This document shows positions 7,393 through 16,674 of a stretch of 64,000 bases of DNA, piece after piece. The notes beneath the pieces are model-generated. The model was given only the letters and a program-made list of their open reading frames with translations, was not told where the DNA came from and searched no databases. Origin of the DNA: Dokdonella_A sp963775445 (GTDB lineage Bacteria; Pseudomonadota; Gammaproteobacteria; Xanthomonadales; Rhodanobacteraceae); the NCBI GenBank assembly GCA_963775445.1, contig CAVZIT010000004.1:1116001-1180000 (forward strand), in the 5' to 3' direction. Numbering within the stretch: the first letter of the stretch is position 1; each line of letters opens with the position of its first letter. A program made the position numbers and the translations under genes.

Positions 7393-8757
7393 ATGATTCG
7401 TATCCTCGAAGTGTTTGTTGCGTTGTTGATCGTGGCAGTGCTCGCGGTAGTGGTCGCGGTGTTCCTGCCCGCACACGGCCATATCGAACGATCGGTCGAA
7501 GTCTCCAGCCCGGTGCGGCAAATCTACGATTCCCTCAACACGTTCAACCGCTTTCCGCAATGGTCGGCGCTGCGCGCGCTCGACAGGAACGTGCAGATGA
7601 CATTCCACGGACCGCAGGCGGGCGAGGGGGCGCAAGTCGCATGGACCAGCAGTTCGCCCAAGGTTGGTGATGGTGACCTCAAGATCGACTCCTCCGAGCA
7701 GGACAGCAAGATCACGATGGGGATCGACAACGACTGGGATGGGGCGAACAAGGTCTACACGATAACTCTCGATCCGGCGACCAACGGCAAGACCGTGAAG
7801 ATCACCTGGGCCTACGATGTCGATTATGGGTGGAACCTGCTGTGGCGCTATGCAGGTCTGTATATCCATGGGGACCCCGCGACCCATATCCAGGTCAATC
7901 TGAACAATGTCGCGGCGATGCTCGCATCGTTCCCGAACGTCGATTACAAGGATCAACAGATCAGTCTGACCGACGTCACAGCGAAACCCATTTTCCTCGT
8001 TTCGACCAAGGCGCCGCGCACGCTCGACGATGTCGCTTCCGCGACGGACGCGGCGATGAACCAGATCGAGGCGGCGATGAAAAAGGCCGGCCTGAATGCC
8101 GCCGGCCCGCGCATGACGATCACCACCAACTGGGGCGAGGACAACTACGTGTTCGATGTGGCCGTTCCGGTTGACGCGACGAGTTTCAAGCTCGGTGACC
8201 AGCAGGTTCAGATTACGCCAGCAGCCGAGGACGAAGACGTATCCGCCGTCTCGAACGGCGACAGCACCGCGCAGGAGGCAAGCGCGACGACCGATCAGGA
8301 CAACCTCGAAGCAACGCCGGCAAAGCCCAAACCCGGAAGTCACGACGACAACGGTTATCTGGTGGTCGACGACAACGTGCGCGCGGTTGTGTGGTACGAG
8401 GGCAAGGCGCTGGTCACCGACTACACCGGAAATCCGGCTGCGCTGCCGCTGTTGCGGCGCATGGAAAAAGCTTATGCCGATACCCATGGTTTTCCGCACA
8501 GCGAGATAGACACGGGTCGCGCCTGGGACGAGCTGACCTCGCCACCGGACACAGCGCAGGACCAGCAGACCTACAAGGTTTACCTGCCTGTGCAGTTGCC
8601 GCCCGGCGACGCTTCGGCTCCTGCTCCTGTGCCGGCCCAGGGCACGGCTGTGCCGAACGATGGCAGCAGTCCGCCCGGCTCGACCGCGCCTGCCGATGGC
8701 ACGTCTCCACCCACGGACAAGGGTGACGATTCCGGCAGCGGTGGCGACACGCAATAG
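7393..8757 (+). CDS. Membrane-anchored SRPBCC (polyketide cyclase-like) protein with a second GyrI-like region
   Basis: A 454-residue protein. An N-terminal helix (residues 4-25) anchors or exports it. Residues about 30-180 form an SRPBCC domain (IERSVEVSSPVRQIYDSL, FPQWS). Residues 190-410 look like two effector-binding, GyrI-like segments split by an acidic linker. The last 50 residues are Pro/Ser/Gly-rich and disordered. The start at 7393 is preferred because GGAG lies nine bases before it; the ATG at 7384 has no room for a ribosome site. The ligand is unknown. It is encoded downstream of the two-component system on the same strand. Confidence 0.75.
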   Translation: MIRILEVFVALLIVAVLAVVVAVFLPAHGHIERSVEVSSPVRQIYDSLNTFNRFPQWSALRALDRNVQMTFHGPQAGEGAQVAWTSSSPKVGDGDLKIDSSEQDSKITMGIDNDWDGANKVYTITLDPATNGKTVKITWAYDVDYGWNLLWRYAGLYIHGDPATHIQVNLNNVAAMLASFPNVDYKDQQISLTDVTAKPIFLVSTKAPRTLDDVASATDAAMNQIEAAMKKAGLNAAGPRMTITTNWGEDNYVFDVAVPVDATSFKLGDQQVQITPAAEDEDVSAVSNGDSTAQEASATTDQDNLEATPAKPKPGSHDDNGYLVVDDNVRAVVWYEGKALVTDYTGNPAALPLLRRMEKAYADTHGFPHSEIDTGRAWDELTSPPDTAQDQQTYKVYLPVQLPPGDASAPAPVPAQGTAVPNDGSSPPGSTAPADGTSPPTDKGDDSGSGGDTQ

Positions 8758-8780
8758 ACCGGCGCACGCACTTCGCCGGT
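8758..8780 (+). terminator. Stem-loop after the SRPBCC gene
   Basis: ACCGGCG and CGCCGGT form a perfect seven-base stem around a nine-base loop, starting one base after the stop codon. It lacks a T-run, so it may only stabilize the 3' end. Confidence 0.4.
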
Positions 8781-8862
8781 TCGCAGTGGTTTCGTGAATG
8801 CGCGCGAGCCAGCCTGAGAAGGTGTGAAAGAGGTGCTCGGCAGGAATCGATGGCGTGCTTTG

Positions 8863-9378
8863 TCAGTCGCCGCCAATCGGGCCGTTGTAACTGACCGCCA
8901 GCACGGTGAATCGTGTGGACCCGTCCGGTAGTTCGGCCTGGAAATTGCTCCCGATGCGGTTCCCGAGCGCCGCGCGCGCCAGCGGCGAATCGACACTGAT
9001 CCATCCCCTCGCGGCATCGGTTTCGTCCGGACCGACGATTCGGTAATCGCGGTGCCGCGCATCGCAGTCTTGCAGACGCAACCAGGCTCCGAAATAGACC
9101 GCCGCCGTATCGCGCGGTTCGGGTTCGACGACGCGCAGCTCCGCAAGGCGCTTGCTCAGGTAACGCACGCGGCGATCGATGTCCGCCAGCTGTTTCTTGC
9201 GCCAGGTGTATTCGGCGTTTTCGGAGCGGTCGCCTTCGGCGGCAGCGGCGGCCAATGCAGCGACTATTTCGGGTCGTTTCTCATGCCACAGGTCGTGCAG
9301 CTCGCTCTTCAAAGCGGTGTGCCCCGCGGCCGTGATGATGGCCGTGGATGGCGGGTTGGCGGCTCGCCAGCGACTCAT
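8863..9378 (-). CDS. greB: Transcription elongation factor GreB
   Basis: A 171-residue Gre factor. The N-terminal coiled coil carries the acidic tip region GDRSENAEYTWRKKQL, with the catalytic Asp and Glu that coordinate magnesium in RNA polymerase's secondary channel. The C-terminal FKBP-like domain contains VDSPLARAALGNRIG and ends LAVSYNGP. IDRRVRYLSKRL is typical of GreB rather than GreA. GreB rescues backtracked polymerase by stimulating transcript cleavage. It follows the DUF853 gene on the same strand after 35 bases. Confidence 0.92.
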   Translation of the reverse strand: MSRWRAANPPSTAIITAAGHTALKSELHDLWHEKRPEIVAALAAAAAEGDRSENAEYTWRKKQLADIDRRVRYLSKRLAELRVVEPEPRDTAAVYFGAWLRLQDCDARHRDYRIVGPDETDAARGWISVDSPLARAALGNRIGSNFQAELPDGSTRFTVLAVSYNGPIGGD

Positions 9379-9413
9379 CGCGGCCTTCGCTTGGTGGGTA
9401 ACAGCGCCTTCAC

Positions 9414-10907
9414 CTATTTCCGCGATATCGAGCCCATGACGCCGCGCAGAATCTGGCGCCCGAGCTGGCTGCCGACGTTGCGCGCCGCAGACTTTGCCAG
9501 CGCTTCGATCATCCCCTGGCGGCGGCCGGTGCCGAACAGCATGCCCTTTGCGGCGCCGAGCCAGCCGCTGCCCTCGTCGCCCTTCGATGCTTCCGGCGCA
9601 GGTACGGCCACAACAGGTGCGTCAGCGGCTTGCTGGTTCGCTCGCTTTGCAAGCTCTTCGAAAGCCGAATCCCGATCGATCGGCGTGTCGTATTTCGATC
9701 CGACCGGCGAGCGCGAACGCACTTGCGCACGTTCGTCCGCGGTGATGGTGCCGATGCGGCAACCCGGCGACGAGATCAGCGCACGTTCCACCGGCAATGG
9801 CGTGCCGCCAGGTGGTTGCAGTGTCGACACGAGTGCCTCGCCGACGCCGAGTTGGGAAATCACGGTGACGACATCGATCTTCGGATTGGGAGCGAAGGTT
9901 TCAGCCGCGGCCCTGACGGCCTTCTGGTCGCGTGGAGTGAATGCGCGCAACGCATGCTGTATCCGATTGCCCATCTGCCCAAGGATCACGTCCGGCAAAT
10001 CGTCCGGATTTTGCGAGCAGAAATACACGCCGACACCCTTGGATCGAATCAGCCGTACCACCTGTTCCACGCGCTGCAGCAGCGCGGGCGGCGCATCGTT
10101 GAACAACAGATGCGCCTCGTCGAAGAAAAACGCCAGTTTGGGTTGATCGAGATCGCCGACCTCGGGCAGTTTTTCGAACAATTCCGACAGCATCCACAGC
10201 AGGAAGGTCGAATAAAGCTTGGGCTTGAGGATCAACTCGTTGGCCGCCAGAACGTTGATGATGCCTCGGCCGGACATGTCCTGACGCATGAAGTCGGCAA
10301 GATCCAGCGCCGGCTCGCCGAAGAATGAATCGCCGCCCGCCTCCTCGATTGCCAACAGGGCGCGCTGAATCGCCGCGAGGGACGCGGGGGAGATGAGCCC
10401 GAATTGTTTGGAGATATCCTTGGCGTTCTCGCTCGCAAAATCGAGCAATGAACGCAGGTCCTTTACATCGAGGATCAGCAGGCCCTGCTTGTCGGCAAAG
10501 TGAAACACCACCCCGAGCACGCCGGCTTGGGTATCGTTGAGTTCCATCAGGCGGCCAAGCAAGGTCGGCCCCATTTCCGATATCGTCGTGCGTACCGGAT
10601 GGCCGAGCTTGCCGTAGATGTCCCAGAACACCACCGGATCGGCGGCGGGCGCCCACGCAAGGCCGAGCTTGTCGATGCGCGCCTTGAGCTTGTCGTTCAT
10701 GGCGCCGGGTTGCGACAGTCCGGCGAGATCGCCCTTGACGTCGGCCAGGAAAACCGGCACGCCGAGCTTCGACAATCCTTCGGCCAGCAGCATGAGCGAC
10801 ACCGATTTGCCGGTTCCGGTGGCGCCCGCGATCATGCCGTGACGATTTGCGTAACGCGGGTGCAGGTAAACCTCGCGCTCTCCCTTGCCGATCAGGATAT
10901 CGTTCAC
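9414..10907 (-). CDS. HerA-like DUF853 ATPase (YjgR family)
   Basis: A 497-residue AAA-like ATPase of the DUF853/HerA C-terminal family. It opens ILIGKGEREVYLHPRYANRH and has Walker A GATGTGKS at about residues 29-36. Walker B-type AFFFDEAHLLF follows in the middle and a conserved Arg-rich segment near FTPRDQKAVRAAAETF. The physiological role of YjgR-type proteins is unclear; they are predicted DNA-pumping or helicase-like ATPases. The start is GTG with AAGGGA upstream. It diverges from the MFS gene across 89 bases. Confidence 0.87.
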   Translation of the reverse strand: MNDILIGKGEREVYLHPRYANRHGMIAGATGTGKSVSLMLLAEGLSKLGVPVFLADVKGDLAGLSQPGAMNDKLKARIDKLGLAWAPAADPVVFWDIYGKLGHPVRTTISEMGPTLLGRLMELNDTQAGVLGVVFHFADKQGLLILDVKDLRSLLDFASENAKDISKQFGLISPASLAAIQRALLAIEEAGGDSFFGEPALDLADFMRQDMSGRGIINVLAANELILKPKLYSTFLLWMLSELFEKLPEVGDLDQPKLAFFFDEAHLLFNDAPPALLQRVEQVVRLIRSKGVGVYFCSQNPDDLPDVILGQMGNRIQHALRAFTPRDQKAVRAAAETFAPNPKIDVVTVISQLGVGEALVSTLQPPGGTPLPVERALISSPGCRIGTITADERAQVRSRSPVGSKYDTPIDRDSAFEELAKRANQQAADAPVVAVPAPEASKGDEGSGWLGAAKGMLFGTGRRQGMIEALAKSAARNVGSQLGRQILRGVMGSISRK

Positions 10908-10996
10908 GCCATGTTCCCTTGCGAAAATTGTCGACCGATTGTAACCGCAGCAAGCAGAACGGCTGTCGCTCGCGACTTTTCGGAGTCGCCCCGCTG

Positions 10997-12286
10997 ATGG
11001 CGATTCGCTTCACCGGCATGTTTCGCGCGCTCACCGCACGCAACTTCCGGCTGTTTTTCTTCGGGCAGCTGGTGTCGCTGATTGGCACCTGGATGCAATC
11101 GATTGCGCAATCGTGGCTGATCTATCGCCTCACCGGGTCGGGCGCTTTGCTGGGACTCATCATTTTCTGCAACCAGTTGCCGGTGTTTTTTCTCGCACCG
11201 ATCGGCGGGGTCCTGGCGGACCGCTTGCCCAAGCGAACGTTGCTCGTGGCGACACAGGCCGCGGCGATGCTGCTGGCCCTGGTCCTTTCGGCGTTGGTGC
11301 TAAGCGGTGCAGTTCGGGTGCCGCAGGTTTTCGTCATTGCCACTCTGCTTGGCATCGTGCGCGCGATCGACATTCCAACGCGACAGGCGTTTGTCGTCGA
11401 AATGGTCGGCAAGGCCGACCTGATGAACGCAATCGCACTCAACTCGTCCATCTTCAATGCCGCGCGCATGATCGGTCCGGCGGTCGCCGGCGCGACCGTG
11501 GCCGCAGTCGGCGAAGGTTGGTGTTTCTTCATCGACGGCGTCAGTTATCTTGCCGTGATCGCCGGGCTGCTCGCGATGCGCAATCTGGCGCCGTTGCCAC
11601 GTCGGGCTGCGCTGCGGCCCTGGCTCGAGCTCACCGAGGGCATGCGTTTTGTCCTTGGCGAGCGTGCGGTATTCACCTTGCTTCTGCTGCTCGGAGCCAT
11701 GGGACTTTTTGGCCTGCCCTATTCGGTGCTCATGCCGCTCTTCGCCGATCGCGTTTTCCACGGTGGCGCCGGCATGCTGGGTTGGCTCATGAGTGCGGCC
11801 GGCATCGGTGCCCTGGCCGGGGCGCTGACGCTTGCGCGGCGCGAACGCCTCGGCGGACTCGGCCGCTGGATTGGCGCATCGGCGGCCATCTTCGGTACAG
11901 GGCTTGTCGGTTTCGCCCTGTCGCGCTCGCTCGCATTGTCATTGCCGCTGTTGCTTGTCGTCGGTTACACGATGATTGTCGTCATGGCCGGATGCAACAC
12001 ATTGATTCAGGCCTTGACGCCCGATGCCCTGCGTGGTCGTGTCATGGCGGCCTATTCGATGATATTCATGGGATCGATGCCGCTTGGCGCACTTGCGTCG
12101 GGCTTTCTCGCCGAGCGCGTGGGCGCACCGGTCACGGTTGCAATCGACGGCACCTTGTGCGTGCTGACGGCGCTTGTGTTCCTGCGAGGCTTGCCCGCAT
12201 TGCGGGCATCTGCGCGCGCGCTGTGGGCGAGCACGCAAGCCGACCCGGGGGTGCAAATCGAACCGCTGCGTGCGAATCGCGATTGA
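10997..12286 (+). CDS. MFS transporter (EntS/DHA3-like)
   Basis: A 429-residue, twelve-helix major facilitator. The family opening FRALTARNFRLFFFGQLVSLIGTW and the loop motif GGVLADRLPKRTLL are visible. Duplicated symmetry appears in GTGLVGFALSRS and DALRGRVMAAYSMIFMG. This subfamily includes the enterobactin exporter EntS and drug/macrolide exporters; the substrate here is unknown. The ATG at 10997 has GGAG about eleven bases upstream and aligns with the family N-terminus. mltD starts 59 bases downstream. Confidence 0.85.
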   Translation: MAIRFTGMFRALTARNFRLFFFGQLVSLIGTWMQSIAQSWLIYRLTGSGALLGLIIFCNQLPVFFLAPIGGVLADRLPKRTLLVATQAAAMLLALVLSALVLSGAVRVPQVFVIATLLGIVRAIDIPTRQAFVVEMVGKADLMNAIALNSSIFNAARMIGPAVAGATVAAVGEGWCFFIDGVSYLAVIAGLLAMRNLAPLPRRAALRPWLELTEGMRFVLGERAVFTLLLLLGAMGLFGLPYSVLMPLFADRVFHGGAGMLGWLMSAAGIGALAGALTLARRERLGGLGRWIGASAAIFGTGLVGFALSRSLALSLPLLLVVGYTMIVVMAGCNTLIQALTPDALRGRVMAAYSMIFMGSMPLGALASGFLAERVGAPVTVAIDGTLCVLTALVFLRGLPALRASARALWASTQADPGVQIEPLRANRD

Positions 12287-12345
12287 AGGTTGCCCCGCGC
12301 CAATCGGGCAGGTACCTTCGAGCGACCCCATGTCCGAGGTTCGCA

Positions 12346-13875
12346 ATGCAAAAGATCTTGTCCGTGCCGACTGTATCACCTGCATCCTGCTTGCGTTGCA
12401 CAGCGCTGCTGGCTTCGTTGTCGTTGGTCGCCTGCGCGGCAACACCGGCACGATCCCAGAAGGCTCAACTTGCCAATGTCGACGAGACGCGGCTGACTGC
12501 GCTTTACACCAGGCTCGACAGCGATTCCCGGCGCTATGAGGGCGCGCTCGATCTGGCACGTAACGGCGACACCGCGCAGGCGCAGACCGAAATCAAGACT
12601 GCACTCGATGACTTGCGTGCGGGCGCAGCCCAATGCGGGCAGACACCCGGCTGTGACGACGAGCGCTTCTTTGCGACATTCGACCACCTGTTGCGCCTCG
12701 ATACCGGCGAACTGGCCAGCGACGCTGTCGCGGACGGCAGCGACGGCGAGACTCCGGAATCGACAACGGAGGCCGGGGAGTCGTCTCCGGTGATTGCAGC
12801 GGTGCCCGAACTCGGACGCTCGGTCACGCTGCTCAAGGGGCGCAAGCTCGGCGACATCATTGCACTGAATGGTCCGGTCAAGGCAGCCCTCGAGCAGTGG
12901 CTCACGCAGTACAGGCCAAACCTGATCGACGCTTACGAAAACTACGAGTACCTGCGTTACCGGATGTGGCCCGAATACCGCAAGGCGCGACTGCCCGAAG
13001 CCCTGCTGTTCGGCATGCTGGCCAAGGAATCCGGTGGCAAGGTCCACGCGGTGTCGCGCTCGGGCGCGGCGGGGCCGTTGCAATTCATGTACAGCACCGG
13101 CCTGCGATTCGGCCTCACGACGCTAAACGGTTTCGACCAGCGTTTCGATCCGACGCTGTCCGCCCGCGCGAACGCAGCGTATCTGAACGAGCAGCTTGCG
13201 ATCTTCAACGACAATCTCGACCTGGTTCTCGGCGCTTACAATGGCGGCGAAGGGCGCATGCAGCGGCTGACCGGCGACGCCGATGGTTCGAGTTTCTGGG
13301 ATCCGAAAATCTACTTCGAAGTGTCGACCGAAACGCGAGAATACGTACCGATGGTTCTCGCAGCAGCGTGGCTTTTCATGCATCCCGAGCGCTACCACCT
13401 CAATTTTCCGAAGATCGACGGGCGGCCAGGCAAGATCACGCTCAAGCAGCCTGCGTCCATTGCAGAGCTGACGGTTTGTCTGGGACAGGATGCGGCCCCG
13501 CGCTCGGGCTGGTTCCGCACGCTGCGCAACCTCAATCCGCAACTCGATCCGCAGCAGCGCCAGCCAGCGGGAACCCGCCTTGACGTACCCGAAGTGCTGG
13601 AGGCAGCCTATGCACAATCCTGCGCCGCCGGCCCCTGGGCCGATCTCGCCGCCGAGTTGCACGCGGCCGATGCCCCTGCGCCGCCGGCAGCGTTCGTGCG
13701 TCGTCATTCGACGAAAACCTACAAGGTGCGACGCGGGGACACGCTGGCTGCCATTGCACGCAGGCATGGTTGCGACAGCGTTCGGGCAATCGCGAAGTCC
13801 AATGGAATCCGGGCACCGCACTACGCGATTCGCGCCGGCCAGACATTGCGGCTCAGTCGGTGTTCGTCGCGATGA
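12346..13875 (+). CDS. mltD: Membrane-bound lytic murein transglycosylase D-like lipoprotein
   Basis: A 509-residue lipoprotein. The signal peptide ends in the lipobox LVAC about 30 residues in. The SLT domain contains the catalytic Glu228 in AKESGGKVHAVSRSGAAGPL and the GAYNGGEGRM motif. One C-terminal LysM domain begins KTYKVRRGDTLAAIARRHG and would bind peptidoglycan. MltD cleaves the glycan strand with formation of 1,6-anhydro-MurNAc. It has one LysM, whereas E. coli MltD has two. It ends convergent to the next gene with a palindrome between. Confidence 0.88.
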   Translation: MQKILSVPTVSPASCLRCTALLASLSLVACAATPARSQKAQLANVDETRLTALYTRLDSDSRRYEGALDLARNGDTAQAQTEIKTALDDLRAGAAQCGQTPGCDDERFFATFDHLLRLDTGELASDAVADGSDGETPESTTEAGESSPVIAAVPELGRSVTLLKGRKLGDIIALNGPVKAALEQWLTQYRPNLIDAYENYEYLRYRMWPEYRKARLPEALLFGMLAKESGGKVHAVSRSGAAGPLQFMYSTGLRFGLTTLNGFDQRFDPTLSARANAAYLNEQLAIFNDNLDLVLGAYNGGEGRMQRLTGDADGSSFWDPKIYFEVSTETREYVPMVLAAAWLFMHPERYHLNFPKIDGRPGKITLKQPASIAELTVCLGQDAAPRSGWFRTLRNLNPQLDPQQRQPAGTRLDVPEVLEAAYAQSCAAGPWADLAAELHAADAPAPPAAFVRRHSTKTYKVRRGDTLAAIARRHGCDSVRAIAKSNGIRAPHYAIRAGQTLRLSRCSSR

Positions 13876-13904
13876 CTACCGGTAATTGACGAGTTGGGGA
13901 TTGT

Positions 13905-13926
13905 TGCCCGCAAGCGCTTGCGGGCA
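13905..13926. terminator. Perfect 22-bp palindrome between convergent genes
   Basis: TGCCCGCAAGC and GCTTGCGGGCA are exact reverse complements with no spacer. The palindrome lies between mltD (+) and the 13943-14374 gene (-), the right place for a bidirectional terminator. There is no flanking T-run. Confidence 0.5.
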
Positions 13927-13942
13927 GTCCGTCGGGAACCGC

Positions 13943-14374
13943 TCAGGCCGCTTGTATCGCGACGACTCCGTTCGACTCCTCCGCGGGCGCCGAGTCCTTC
14001 AGCGTACGCAGGCTGCGCATCACCAGACGATGCAATTCCTTCTGCTCGCCGAACGGCGCGTCCTGGGTTTCGTGATAAGCCACGACCAGCCACAACGCGA
14101 TGCCGCGCAACCGCACCTGCACGTTGTCCGAACGCAACCGTTCGATGGCGATGTCCGTGCCGCTGCCCCAGGGGCGGTACTTGGTTTCCGGCGGGGTGGC
14201 GTACAAGTGAGGAAATTCGCATTTGGACGCGCGGGTGAATTCGCGCGTGCACAGTGCGGCAAGCTGGACTCGTGAGCCGGGCACGAGCGAATCGATGGTC
14301 TGATTTACTTCGCGCAGCTGGCGGCGAAGCTGGGCTGCGCGGGTCAACGCGATCAGGCGGGTCAGCAATTGCAT
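13943..14374 (-). CDS. Conserved hypothetical protein, 143 aa
   Basis: A soluble 143-residue protein with no signal peptide and no family I can name. The N-terminus is basic and helical (LLTRLIALTRAAQLRRQLREV). A central segment holds two Cys (ALCTREF and KCEFPHLY) and an acidic/aromatic stretch TKYRPWGSGTD. The C-terminal third is helical and Glu/Lys/Arg-rich. GGAG stands nine bases before the ATG and the codon pattern is like its neighbours, so it is a real gene. No partner is apparent: the next gene downstream is mltD on the other strand. Confidence 0.65.
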   Translation of the reverse strand: MQLLTRLIALTRAAQLRRQLREVNQTIDSLVPGSRVQLAALCTREFTRASKCEFPHLYATPPETKYRPWGSGTDIAIERLRSDNVQVRLRGIALWLVVAYHETQDAPFGEQKELHRLVMRSLRTLKDSAPAEESNGVVAIQAA

Positions 14375-14693
14375 GACTTTCTCCGTGCGATTCGGGAACC
14401 GGTAGCGTGGTGAATCACTTTCGCCACCGCAGCTTCAAGCCATCGGTGAAAAAACGGCCTGCCGGATCCATTGGATTTCCATAGTGCCGCATCCAGCGGA
14501 AATTTCCAGCCCGATAGCATGAATTTCACATCCAATTGGCAAAAACGCGAACTGGATAACACTTGTGGGGTTCTTGCTCCGGCTTGGCCGGCTCCGGAAA
14601 GAGTATTTTTCGGATTTCAGAGGCACGGCTGGCACGGTTCCGGGCCTGACTCTTCCGTTTTCCTCCAGAAAAATCCAGCTCTCACGGAAGCAA
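14375..14693. other. Intergenic region with visibly lower GC
   Basis: A 319-base gap between the 3' end of psd and the start of the 13943-14374 gene. By eye it is richer in A and T than its surroundings. It contains short palindromes (CCGGCttgGCCGG and GGAAATTTCC). It has no convincing reading frame, tRNA or insertion-sequence end. It must contain the promoter of the leftward 143-residue gene; I cannot place it with confidence. Confidence 0.4.
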
Positions 14694-15545
14694 TCAACTT
14701 CCTGATTCGATCCGGCCGAGAGGTTCGCCGACCTTGACCGGCTGATCGGCCGCGAGGCGATCATCGAGCTTCGCGCTTCCCCGTGGCACCAGAACGATTA
14801 CCGTCGAGCCCATGTTGAAGCGACCGAGTTCCGCGCCCTGCGCGAGTCTTACGTCGCGCTGGCGATAATCGATGTGGTGCGGTCGCGATGCGTAGGGAGG
14901 AATCTCAAGCCCGTTCCATGTCGTTTCGATGCTCGACACGAGCATCGCCCCAACCAGAACCACGGCGAACGGTCCCGCATCCCCGGCAAAGTGGCAGACG
15001 AGACGCTCGTTGCGCGCAAACAGACGCGGGACGGCGGCAACGGTAAACGGAGCGACGCTGAAGAGTCGCCCCGGTATGTGCAATGTTTCGATGAGTGTAC
15101 CGCCGAGTGGCATGTGCACGCGGTGATAGTCGCGCGGCGCGAGGTAGATGGTGACGAAGGAGCCATCGCGGTACTCGCCCGCCCTGTCAGGGTCCGCGAG
15201 CAACTCGGCACAGCTATAGAACCGATCCTTGGCTTGCATGATGCTTTCTTGCTGCAACGCACCAAGCTCGCTCAGACAACCGTCAGCTGGCGACACCATG
15301 AATCCCGGAGGGCTATTGAAGGCTCTTGCACTGGATTTGAGCGCCCGCGTAAAAAACGCGTTGAAGCTCTCGTAAGCAAACGGATCGGTTTGTTCGGCCT
15401 CGGAGAGGTTTACCTCATAACGTCGCATCACCTGTCGGATCAGGAAATTCTTCCACGGACCAAAGCGCCATCTCGTCGCGTGGTAGACCAGCCGCGACAG
15501 GAGACGGTGGGGCAGCAGATACTGCAGTGCGAGTTCCGGGGTCAT
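14694..15545 (-). CDS. psd: Phosphatidylserine decarboxylase proenzyme
   Basis: A 283-residue proenzyme that makes phosphatidylethanolamine from phosphatidylserine at the inner membrane. The self-cleavage site is FNMGST, where Ser247 becomes the pyruvoyl group; MGST replaces the E. coli LGST. The catalytic Asp/His region is LAPRDYHRVHMP, and VSPADGCLSELG is also conserved. I chose ATG 15545 over 15569 because it matches family N-termini and leaves a leader after the TATACT box at 15587-15582. It diverges from prmB. Confidence 0.93.
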   Translation of the reverse strand: MTPELALQYLLPHRLLSRLVYHATRWRFGPWKNFLIRQVMRRYEVNLSEAEQTDPFAYESFNAFFTRALKSSARAFNSPPGFMVSPADGCLSELGALQQESIMQAKDRFYSCAELLADPDRAGEYRDGSFVTIYLAPRDYHRVHMPLGGTLIETLHIPGRLFSVAPFTVAAVPRLFARNERLVCHFAGDAGPFAVVLVGAMLVSSIETTWNGLEIPPYASRPHHIDYRQRDVRLAQGAELGRFNMGSTVIVLVPRGSAKLDDRLAADQPVKVGEPLGRIESGS

Positions 15546-15581
15546 GGAGTGTATTCGATCGCTCACCATGCTTGTGCGCCG

Positions 15582-15628
15582 AGTATAGCGACGCGCCATG
15601 ATCAGGCGCCTGCGATTAACCTTATAAT
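15582..15628. promoter_or_regulatory. Divergent -10 boxes for psd and prmB
   Basis: TATACT on the minus strand (15587-15582) precedes psd by about 37 bases. TATAAT on the plus strand (15623-15628) precedes the prmB GTG by about 31 bases. Neither has a good -35 hexamer at 17 bases, so both are tentative. Confidence 0.4.
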
Positions 15629-15659
15629 TTCCGGTCAACTGCAAGCGTCCTCCCTCGCC

Positions 15660-16601
15660 GTGACAGCCGAACTCGCCACGATCATCGATTTCATTCGTTA
15701 TGGCGCAAGCCGTTTCTCGGCTGCCGGTTTGTGCTTCGGGCACAACGTCGACAATGCGCTCGATGAAGCGACGCAGCTGGTTCTGCACAGCCTGCACCTG
15801 CCGCGCGACCTCGCTCCGGTTTGGGGAACGGCACGCCTTACGGCGGCGGAACGGAGCGACGTGCTGGCGTTGATCGAGCGTCGCGTGGATGAGCGCCAGC
15901 CGGCGGCTTATTTGACGGGCGAAGCATGGTTCGCGGGGTTGGCGTTCAAATCCGATTCGCGCGCGTTGGTGCCGCGTTCGCCTGTTGCCGAATTGATCGA
16001 GAACGGATTTTCTCCGTGGCTGGAGTCTTCCACGGTCTCTCGTGCGCTGGATCTGTGCGCGGGTTCCGGTTGCATCGGGATCGCAATGGCAGTCCACAAT
16101 CCGGAATGGCGGGTCGATCTGGCTGACATCAGTGCGACAGCACTTTCGCTGGCGCGCGAGAACATCGATGCCCACGACGTCGGCGAGCGCGTCCACGTGA
16201 TCGAGTCCGATCTGTTTGGCCGCCTGCCGGGACCACGCTACGACTTGATCGTGAGCAACCCGCCCTACGTGACCGAAGATCAATATGCCCAACTGCCGCC
16301 CGAATACGCGCACGAACCTGCCCTGGGCCTGGTGGCGGGAGCCGACGGACTGGATCTTGTGCTGCGGATTCTCGCTGCGGCGGCAGATCACCTGACCGAT
16401 AGAGGCATCCTGATCGTCGAGGTCGGCGAAAGCGAACGCGCATTGACGGCGCTGTTGCCCGCCTTGCCGCTTGAATGGATCGAATTCGCGGTCGGTCCGA
16501 TGGGAGTTTTCGTTATCGGTCGCGCGGCGCTGATCAAGCACGCAGGTGCCATTCGCGCAGCGCAGAAGAGACGATGCGAGAGTGGCGCTCAAGCAACATG
16601 A
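15660..16601 (+). CDS. prmB: 50S ribosomal protein L3 glutamine methyltransferase PrmB
   Basis: A 313-residue class I SAM-dependent methyltransferase that methylates a Gln of ribosomal protein L3. The SAM site reads ALDLCAGSGCIGIA and the Gln-binding motif is SNPPYV followed by EYAHEPALGLVAGADGLD. The N-terminal helical domain (IIDFIRYGASRFSAAGLCFGH) marks PrmB rather than PrmC. GTG at 15660 is the best start, lying directly before the conserved N-terminus. The C-terminus carries about 20 extra basic residues. Confidence 0.92.
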   Translation: MTAELATIIDFIRYGASRFSAAGLCFGHNVDNALDEATQLVLHSLHLPRDLAPVWGTARLTAAERSDVLALIERRVDERQPAAYLTGEAWFAGLAFKSDSRALVPRSPVAELIENGFSPWLESSTVSRALDLCAGSGCIGIAMAVHNPEWRVDLADISATALSLARENIDAHDVGERVHVIESDLFGRLPGPRYDLIVSNPPYVTEDQYAQLPPEYAHEPALGLVAGADGLDLVLRILAAAADHLTDRGILIVEVGESERALTALLPALPLEWIEFAVGPMGVFVIGRAALIKHAGAIRAAQKRRCESGAQAT

Positions 16602-16674
16602 CGGGCCAGCAATGATCCAATCGACCCTTGCGTCAAGATGCGCTTGCGGCGTGTAGCAAATCGGAATCGATGCC

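Noticed and set aside
6607..8754. A 715-codon open frame on the minus strand
   Set aside because: It is antisense to the response regulator and SRPBCC genes and shows no domain. High GC keeps antisense frames open by chance.
11113..12345. An extension making mltD 920 residues long
   Set aside because: It overlaps the MFS gene in another frame. The lipoprotein signal at 12346 is the natural start.
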